DNA of 64,000 nt from Symsagittifera roscoffensis (Eukaryota > Xenacoelomorpha > Acoela > Convolutidae), in NCBI RefSeq assembly GCF_963678635.1, contig NC_087067.1, positions 31,594,401 to 31,658,400 of the forward strand. The letters are read 5' to 3'. Positions 57,725-64,000 of the stretch are shown piece after piece; the first letter of the stretch is position 1, and each line of letters begins with the position of its first letter. The position numbers and the translations under genes are program-made. The notes below the pieces were generated by a model, which was not told the origin of the DNA, made no database searches, and was given only the letters and a program-made list of their open reading frames with translations.

Positions 57725-57958
57725 ATGCTGCTCAAAAAGTTTCTATTAGCCTCAATATCTGTTTTTTTTATATGTATTTTTTCTCGCTTTTTCATCTCCA
57801 AGTATATTCTGCGTTTAAAACAGCCCCTAAAGTATTCTCCTCTTCCTACCTTATCTGGCTGGCAGAAAAAAGAAAGGCTTCTGGAATGCAATGCAACGGT
57901 TGTGGCTGGCACTAGCTCCGGTAAAAACAATATATCGTACACACTTGGAGGCAACTAG
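57725..57958 (+). CDS. Short ORF with signal-anchor-like N-terminus
   Basis: ATG at 57725, 77 codons. Residues 1-22 (MLLKKFLLASISVFFICIFS) are a basic start followed by a hydrophobic run, like a signal anchor. Then comes a basic flank and NISY/NAT, two possible N-glycosylation sites. GCTCCG|GTAAAA near 57918 could be a splice donor, which would make it a first exon of a type II membrane protein. The other strand also has an open frame (57954-57634) but without an ATG. The hydrophobic N-terminus may be chance in AT-rich DNA. Confidence 0.25.
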   Translation: MLLKKFLLASISVFFICIFSRFFISKYILRLKQPLKYSPLPTLSGWQKKERLLECNATVVAGTSSGKNNISYTLGGN

Positions 57959-57959
57959 A

Positions 57960-58500
57960 AAATGATCAGAGCATTATGTAGTTGTAACCGTTTAAAGAGC
58001 AAATTCTGGGCTATATTCTCATCTTTTAGCTTTCCTTTTTAGCTTTTTAAACTCCCACTGGTTCTCAGAGGTTTCTTTCTTCTTTCACAAACAAAATGGA
58101 ATTCATCTATACTTCGAGAGATTTGATTTTTTTTCAAACCTTAGAGGATCCCTCCATCCATTGGAGCTTATCGTTCAGCTTACCAATCTTCTTTTAAGAC
58201 CTTTCAAGTTTTCCCCGAAGCAGACTCTCGTTATTCCCAGCTTCTAAACCTTATCAATGTACTTTTGCTATCCTTAGGGTGATCATGGAGATTTTGCAGC
58301 TCATTGAAAGTTAGTAGTAGCGGGCTTACAACATTTGATGTCTGCCACTTTTCTAATCAAGCCACAGTGCAGTATTTGGTGTAAAAATCAACAAACTTGT
58401 ATACATTTGGCCGTAGCACAGATTTCACAGCAAATAGTTTTCGCAAAAAAACACGAGCCTCCCGACTACAAGCTGTTGTCGGTTTTCCAAACTCGTATAT
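57960..58500. other. No gene recognised
   Basis: Probably the 3' continuation of the second gypsy element on the minus strand, too decayed to read. The frame EARVFLRKLFAVKSVLRPNV near 58470-58410 (minus) is suggestive of pol sequence but not assignable. Confidence 0.3.
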
Positions 58501-58515
58501 AAATTTAATTTAATC

Positions 58516-58782
58516 TCACAGACTGAATTGATTTTTCATTTTTTCAACAAGCCCTTTAGTTAATACTGCGTTTTCAGTTTTTGTAACCCAGATGTCAAAC
58601 AGAGCTTTAGCTACTGTCTTTGCTTCTTGGTTTTCTAATGATACCACTTCGTACGACTTCGCAAATTGATATCCATTTAGAAGAAGGTACTCGAGCAGTC
58701 CCGATTCAGGTAAAGTGCCCATGATATCTATAACTAGCTGCGAAAAGTGATGTCTGGACTTCCAAGTCTGCAATGAATGCAC
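58516..58782 (-). pseudogene. Gypsy integrase core fragment
   Basis: LVIDIMGTLPESGLLEYLLL, then NQEAKTVAKALFDIWV. This is the first catalytic-Asp region of gypsy integrases (usual V-x-x-D-I-x-G-P-L-P). The second Asp and the Glu are not seen. Confidence 0.65.
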
Positions 58783-59036
58783 ATATTTCTAACTAGGTTT
58801 GTTTTTCGCTGATCATTTTTCAAATATTTTGACTCATTTTGTTTTACCCATACCTACTCATTCCATTCCAGGTCAGTAAAAATTGTCTTAAACTCGTTGA
58901 AAACTTATTTAAAGCTAAAATCTCCACAATATTCTTGTAGCAAAATAAGTATTTCCTCAATTTGAATCGCGAAACATTTTTTGTCATTTTCTGGTATAAG
59001 CTAGTCTTTTTTGATTGTCAAATTTTCGAAAATGAA

Positions 59037-59285
59037 TCAAAATTTCCAAAACGCCCTTGAAGAGCCAATCATTTGTTTTTTAACAGGCTTCCCCTCATTA
59101 ATTAAACCACTATTTGCTTTTCTTTTTTCTTGCAATTTAAATTGAATCTTTTTTAGTTCCAAATCAGAATCTTTCAGTTCTTGTTCCCAGATATTGATCC
59201 TAATTTCTTTTGCTTTTCCTATATGAGTAACAATTTCTTCAGTGGTAGTTGGGTTCCTTGACAAGCAGTCTGCATATAAAAGTTC
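59037..59285 (-). pseudogene. RNase H end and integrase linker of the second gypsy element
   Basis: LYADCLSRNPTTTEEI at about 59275 is the conserved end of gypsy RNase H (A-D-x-L-S-R). A Lys/Glu-rich helix (KDSDLELKKIQFKLQEKRK) follows, as in the tether before integrase. Confidence 0.6.
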
Positions 59286-59559
59286 GTGTCAGTTTAGTTT
59301 TCAGTTTTTGTGCGACATTAAGCAGTATCATTTTTCGGCTAATCCTAGTCATGTCCTTTTATCCTGGTCAATTTTTGCTGTTGATTCGAGTCTAACCAAT
59401 TAATCTGCTCTAAAAACGAATAATCCGTAATTAAAAATCTAAGGAGAAACGTAACCGTGAGCTCAGAAAAAAACATGTTAACAACAAAACCTCGTAATTA
59501 TCAAAAGTATTCGAGTCGCCTTATAGGACCCTTAACTGCAAAATTGTTATATTTTTTCA

Positions 59560-60300
59560 ATTTTTTCAATTTTTTTAAGTTCCTTCAGAGCTGTTATGTA
59601 AATTTCTCTGAGAAAAACTTTTTTGCTTTTGGTAAAAATTTTGCGAATTGATTCCATTGTATTTTTAAACTCTTCGATAATATTTCGGAAGAACCTAATT
59701 AGGCCTAATGCCGCTTGCACTTGTTCGATATTGTGAAGATCTTTCATGTGTTTAACTGCGTTAGTTTTTTCGGACCAAATTCTACCCGTTGTTCGACACT
59801 ATATGTCAAAAAATTTATGTCTGCATTACGATCCTTATACTTTTAGCCCCGCTTTCTTCAGTTGACACAAAATAAGTTCCAATTTCTTTAGATGTTCCTC
59901 AAATGTTTTACCGATGACGATAATGTCATCTAGATACAACAACGCTTTTTCGCATGATAGTGATCTCAGTTTAAACATCATTATGTTTTAAATTGCTCCT
60001 GGCGCTGAAGTGATCCACTTCGATAGTCTTTTCCACTTACATGTACCCGTCGGCGTTATAAAGGCTGTAAAGTTTTGTGAGTTTCCGTCTATTGCCATTT
60101 GAAAGCAGCCAGAAGATTAATTCGAGAGGAACTTGTTGCCGTCCAGTGAGTCAATGTAATCACTTATCCTAGGTAGGGGTCAGCTTGTTTTTTCAATCTG
60201 ATTGTTAAATCCTCTATAATCAACTACTAGTCTGTTGAATCCGTCTTTTTCTTCACGAATAAGGTTAAGGCTTCCAAATTCGAGTGAGTTGGTTCAACTA
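59560..60300 (-). pseudogene. RT of the second gypsy element
   Basis: FNRLVVDYRGFNNQIEKTS near 60240, SGCFQMAIDGNSQNFTAFIT near 60110, LLYLDDIIVIGKTFEEHLKK at about 59940 (YLDD catalytic box 59936-59925), and VQAALGLIRFFRNIIEEFK at about 59715 in the connection region. Several stops and one or more frame changes separate them. Confidence 0.75.
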
Positions 60301-60799
60301 GTTCGAATTTTTGTAAAACCTCCACTAAATTTTTCAAGGCTTGCCGCTTCTCAAAGTTCAAACTTGCGTATGCCCGCAGAGATGACTTTGCCTCAGCGTT
60401 TAATTTGATTTATTGTTTGATGCTATCCAAAAACCTCAAGTCTCTTGAACTGCTTGAGAAGACCTGGTTATGTCTATAAAATCTTATCTCTTCTGATGAC
60501 AATCGGATTGTCTTTGCCGAATTCGGAAGGATTCCTGATGCAGCATTCGTTCCACTGAACTGGAGATTCCGCTGACTCAAGTTTGGTTTCTCAAACCGGT
60601 TTGATATGCAATTTTGCTGTTATGGAATGTGTTAGTGTTTTCATTTTGAAAATTTAGTTACTTCAGGAAACCTCTTCCCTGGCTTAGAATTATCTGTGAA
60701 TAAGGTACAAGTAGTCCCGTTCGTTCTTCGAATTTGTGTATGTGTTCAACTAAACCTTCTTGGCTATTGATATTGATATCGTTTCCATGCTTGATGTTG

Positions 60800-61193
60800 T
60801 TATGTACTGCTTTTTGAATCTGCTAGAGGTTCTTGAATTCTGCTGCGGATTCTTGAATTTTTCCCCGCTAATGCAAATTTTGCACCTCGGTCGTTGTTTG
60901 TACTGATATAGGTAGCGCTTTCCACTATTTCGTACTGTATAGCAATTGATAGCAATTGTTCGCTAACGTTTAGAAAACATTCTTGATCTATCAGGAAATC
61001 CAAACTCAGAAGGCAAAACCGGCATTTCGGCCGTTACCAAAAACTCCTGGGCGAACTCTTTGGACTTCGTTTTTGTTTGGATTGTCATTTGAAGTCCAAG
61101 AGTTTTTTTAATAGAAGCCTGGTCATTTTTCCTTCGCGGATTGTCATTTTTTTTGCAGCTGTTTCGTCCTGGGTTGGCAGCAGGGGTGTTCAA
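60800..61193 (-). pseudogene. Protease region of the second gypsy element
   Basis: FLVTAEMPVLPSEFGFP (frame 61193-60963) leads, after a shift near 60990, to MDFLIDQECFLNVSEQLLSI (frame 61003-60800), matching the end of gypsy proteases (I-L-G-x-D-[FL]-L). The D-[ST]-G active site is not seen; the hAT insertion lies at this border. Confidence 0.5.
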
Positions 61194-61751
61194 AAGATTA
61201 TTGTATACAAGATTATTGTCAATAAATATATATCGATAATCTATTTTTTGGAGCTAAACACTACAATAATCTATTGTTGACTAACAATAATTGTGACTTG
61301 TTGCCTCGATTATTGTCTTGGGATTCGTAGCCAATGAATGTGGGCCTATTTACGGAAAGGAGTGACACATTCAACCAAAATAACGTCGTTTCAGATTATT
61401 TGCATTACTAACGAGTGCATCAAGTGCTGCCAGCTCACTTTTGAATGGATACCCGCAACGTCGAACGTTTGCGAAAGGTTGTTTAGTCGAACAAAAATGA
61501 TTTTTGACGACTACCGTAAAAAACTCGAGCCTGTCAACCTTGAAGCGCAATTGTTGCTTTTTGTAAATAAGCAACTCTGGGATATTAAAGTTGTATCCGA
61601 TTTGGTTTGAAAAATAAAATTTTCAACAATAATCTTTTTTTGTTCGAAATATTCCAAAGATTATTTAGATTATTTATTTTGTCAGCTCAAAAATATCGAT
61701 AATCTATTTTGAAACTGCAATATAATCTATATCGATAACTGAACACCCCTG
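61181..61751 (+). mobile_element. Deleted hAT DNA transposon
   Basis: 571 bp bounded by inverted ends CAGGGGTGTTCA (61181-61192) and TGAACACCCCTG (61740-61751), a typical hAT terminus. The flanking 8-mers GTTGGCAG and GTCAGGAG agree at five of eight positions, a possible decayed 8-bp target duplication. Internally, only the transposase C-terminus is left. Sub-terminal ATCGATAATCTATTTT occurs at both ends in opposite orientation. Confidence 0.8.
61338..61610 (+). pseudogene. hAT transposase dimerisation domain
   Basis: IPATSNVCERLFSRTKMIFD, then YRKKLEPVNLEAQLLLFVNK and QLWD. This is the hAT C-terminal dimerisation domain (P-x-[ST]-x-x-x-E-R-x-F-S...R..L.P..v..l.f...N..lW). The frame is open with an ATG at 61338, but the DNA-binding and catalytic parts are deleted. 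A complete hAT transposase is several hundred residues longer. Confidence 0.8.
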
Positions 61752-61759
61752 GTCAGGAG

Positions 61760-62350
61760 CTCCTGCTCAGTCGCTTGAGCCTTAATCCCTGCATTCGTTC
61801 CCTTTGCGTCACGTTTTTCGCCAAAGACTGCTGCATCTTCAATTTTCACTGCTCCTGGTATCACTTTCACTACCAACCGACATCTTTTGAACAAGCCTAC
61901 TCACTGAGTCTACATGTATTTCTGTTTCATCTCTCCGTATAGCTGCTATTCGTGGCGTTTTTTTGTTCTTCATCAATTCTAATGACCGCTTCCAGGTGGA
62001 GGGCTTGCTCTTAAGCGTTCGCGATGTTCATTTCCTTTTCCATATTTGTCTTGCTGAGCTCAATTATAACTCGATTGGAGATGATCACTTCGAGAAAACC
62101 TCGAAGCACTAGGTTATCCTTTATGTCTTGGGTTTGTCTGGTAAGCCTTCAGCGCTGATTGCTACAAAATCCCAGGAAAATGGTTATTTTTTTACCTGCC
62201 TGCTAAATGCGATGTGCTAGCTGTCCTCGAATTTCACTGTTTTTTTTTGCATTGCCATCGAAAAATTTTAATGTTCTCATCTTGTCCCGTCATACCTATT
62301 TCTAGTAGCCGCCTGTTCCAAGGTTTTGCAGATTTTTGCTTTTTTAATGC
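61760..62350 (-). pseudogene. Gag remnant of the second gypsy element
   Basis: Minus strand: DNLVLRGFLEVIISNRVIIE, LSKTNMEKEMNIANA (stop) EQALHLEAVIRIDEEQ. This fits the end of gypsy gag capsids (L-x-x-x-F-x-x-G-L...[AI]-x-x-x-E). Upstream the frames are lost. Confidence 0.45.
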
Positions 62351-64000
62351 TAACTAATGCGGCCGATTGAATTTCCCTACTAAGAATAAAAATTTCTCTG
62401 GTGAGGCAGAAGGTATAAATTTTAATCCAAAACATATGCTATTTATAGCCCAATTCAATTTTTTTTCTGAAGATAGCCTTGAAACTGCCTTAAATTGCGA
62501 TCATTTTTTTTTCTTCAATATCTGAATGGCTTAATTTTAAACAATGAAGCAAAGCAACAAAAACAATGTGGAAGTTGTTGTTCAATAGTATCTATCCTTT
62601 TAAATAATTTGGTAACTTTGTGGAATTTTTTTTTAAATTTGAAATTGAAATAACGGATTGGAAGCAAGAATCGGACTTCAAAAATTACATTCAGAATTTT
62701 TTGCTTTGTACTGATCTTTTATAAGAAAGTTGGTCAGTTTACTCAATTTGTGTATATTTTTGTGTCACAGAAAATTTTAAATTTTGATTTTGATGCAATC
62801 AAACTCCTTGATTTTTGGTTTTTGGAGAAAATTTCAAAACGTCAATTGAAGCTAGGAATGATGCAATTATCAAACAGTTGTCTGCATTTTGCAACAAAAA
62901 ACACTCATGGGATAATCATTTTTTTGTCGTTGATAAATAGAATGAACAACAACGGAACCAAACGGAACCAGTCTCTTGCTTTAAGTCACAACATTTTAAC
63001 TTCAATCCAGTCAGAACAAAGCGCCATTCACGTGTCCTTTTTCAGGCTTTGCTTGACAAATTTTTGATGAAATGCATTTCTTTCAAAAAAACCTATTTAA
63101 TTTGAGATTTAAAAAAGTTTTTTATATGAAATGGAGTTAAAAATCTTTGAAAAATCAAAAAAAGCTGTTTCTAGACCAATTTTTAAAGTTTTTTTTGACA
63201 AGATAGATCAACGCATTCTCAACGCATGAGAACAAATTGCAAAACAATAACTTGATGTTTCTTTCAAATGTTCTGTTATTCGAGCGTGAAAAAAAAACAA
63301 TTGAGAGACCTTGGGAGACTCACATATTAGTGAATTTGTGCGAACATTGTTCGGTTTCATCGGTTCATCTTTTTTCGGGTGAAGGTTTTACATTTGGTTT
63401 TTTGAGTTTGGATTCAAAAAAATATACTGTACAGGCCTTGATAATATAAATAAGGTGTTTTGATTGGCCGTGGACTATTTCCCAAGCAAAAACGGTGGGA
63501 GCGCTCAGAGGTTTTCTGATACAAATTTTTCTAAGGGTATCATACCATATGCTGGAAAAAAATGGAATTTGGATTATAATGTTCAGACATCACATACCCA
63601 CAAATTTTTCTCATGTTTGAAAATCTATAGCTAACTTGACTAGCAAATTTTTTTTTGATTGATTGTTTCCTTGAATCAATTACGTAGCTTCGTAATTCTG
63701 CTGTTACTTGACAAAGAACCACACAGTTGGTTTGTTTTGCTGGTTTGTTTTCAAAATTGAGGGAACACTTCGCGAAAGTTGTTTTTTACTAATTCTCAAT
63801 TAAACTAGCCAATTGCTCCTGACAAAGACATTTTTTTTGTCTTTCAATTTCGGTGTTTTGATTCCGACATTCTTAAAACGAATCAGGCTTGTTTTTCAAA
63901 TTTTGTTCGCATTTTGATTCAAACCATTTTAGATCGAGCACAATTCTGATACATGCACAATTTTTTATTTAAAATTTACAATAAACTTGTTTCTAATTGG
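62351..64000. other. AT-rich DNA, no gene recognised
   Basis: Many T and A runs. ORFs at 62750-63067, 63237-63449 (plus) and 63540-63722 (minus) are short and have no recognisable domain. Probably old non-coding DNA or decayed 5' part of the second gypsy element. Confidence 0.4.

Larger units (their letters stand above)
58400..62350 (-). mobile_element. Second Ty3/gypsy element, old and heavily decayed
   Basis: Minus-strand order gag (62350-61760), protease (61193-60800), RT (60300-59560), RNase H end (59285-59230), integrase core (58782-58516). Every domain is broken by shifts. LTRs are not found. It is unrelated in detail to the large gypsy element (YLDD instead of YVDD, different spacing). 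A deleted hAT element sits in the gag-protease border. Confidence 0.7.

Noticed and set aside
57634-57954. Minus-strand ORF of 106 codons
   Set aside because: It starts at TTG, overlaps the plus-strand ORF and has no motif.

Overview
The window looks like repeat-rich, non-coding-dominated DNA from an invertebrate animal. Evidence for an animal is one host-type gene with a bHLH-zipper domain of the Mlx family plus metazoan-style retroelements (Ty3/gypsy, copia-like, Penelope-like, RLE-type LINE, hAT). Species cannot be fixed from the sequence. Nearly everything except the Mlx gene (26676-27398, minus) is mobile-element DNA in some state of decay.

Layout. 1-25060: a broken copia-like LTR retrotransposon (tRNA-iMet-like primer site at 493, gag with a zinc knuckle, protease, integrase) whose protease-coding segment has been blown up into a 22.3-kb tandem satellite of about 189 copies of a 118-bp unit (1523-23846). 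The single-copy 5' and 3' halves of the same protease frame the array, so the satellite's birthplace is still visible. Blocks of 7, 11, 12, 17 and 20 units recur at a fixed spacing, a higher-order repeat organisation. 25185-25564: RNase H scrap of a LINE (minus). 25600-26490: no gene seen; a 20-G run at 26103.

26676-27398: Mlx-like gene, minus strand. Only 135 bp upstream of its ATG begins a very large Ty3/gypsy-like element, 27534-46034 (about 18.5 kb): 5' LTR, a 2.9-kb leader rich in a CCGGAGGGGT motif, gag, protease, RT, RNase H, integrase, then an unusual 3' third that carries a macro-domain-like ORF, a coiled-coil ORF, an SGNH/GDSL-hydrolase-like ORF and unassigned ORFs, then a polypurine tract and a compound 3' LTR. 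The reading frames are interrupted about a dozen times, so this copy is dead or nearly so.

46693-51045: an RLE-type LINE on the minus strand (PHD-like finger, RT, zinc knuckle, endonuclease) containing a 624-bp tandem amplification of its RT finger region. 51334-52244: a solo LTR of the large gypsy family, minus strand. 52450-53400: two Penelope-type GIY-YIG segments in inverted orientation. 53600-56260: mixed remnants (gag-like, duplicated protease-like, PHD-like, Penelope RT N-terminus). 57725-57958: one short ORF with a signal-anchor-like start. 58400-62350: a second, much older gypsy element on the minus strand, with a 571-bp deleted hAT transposon (61181-61751) inserted in its protease region. 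62350-64000: AT-rich, nothing recognised.

How it fits together: the window records nested and successive insertions, plus at least four independent tandem or inverted amplifications of pieces of retroelement coding sequence (copia protease, LINE RT, the 185-bp protease-like piece, GIY-YIG pair). The most notable biology is satellite birth from a protease exon, and the macro/SGNH cargo of the large gypsy element.
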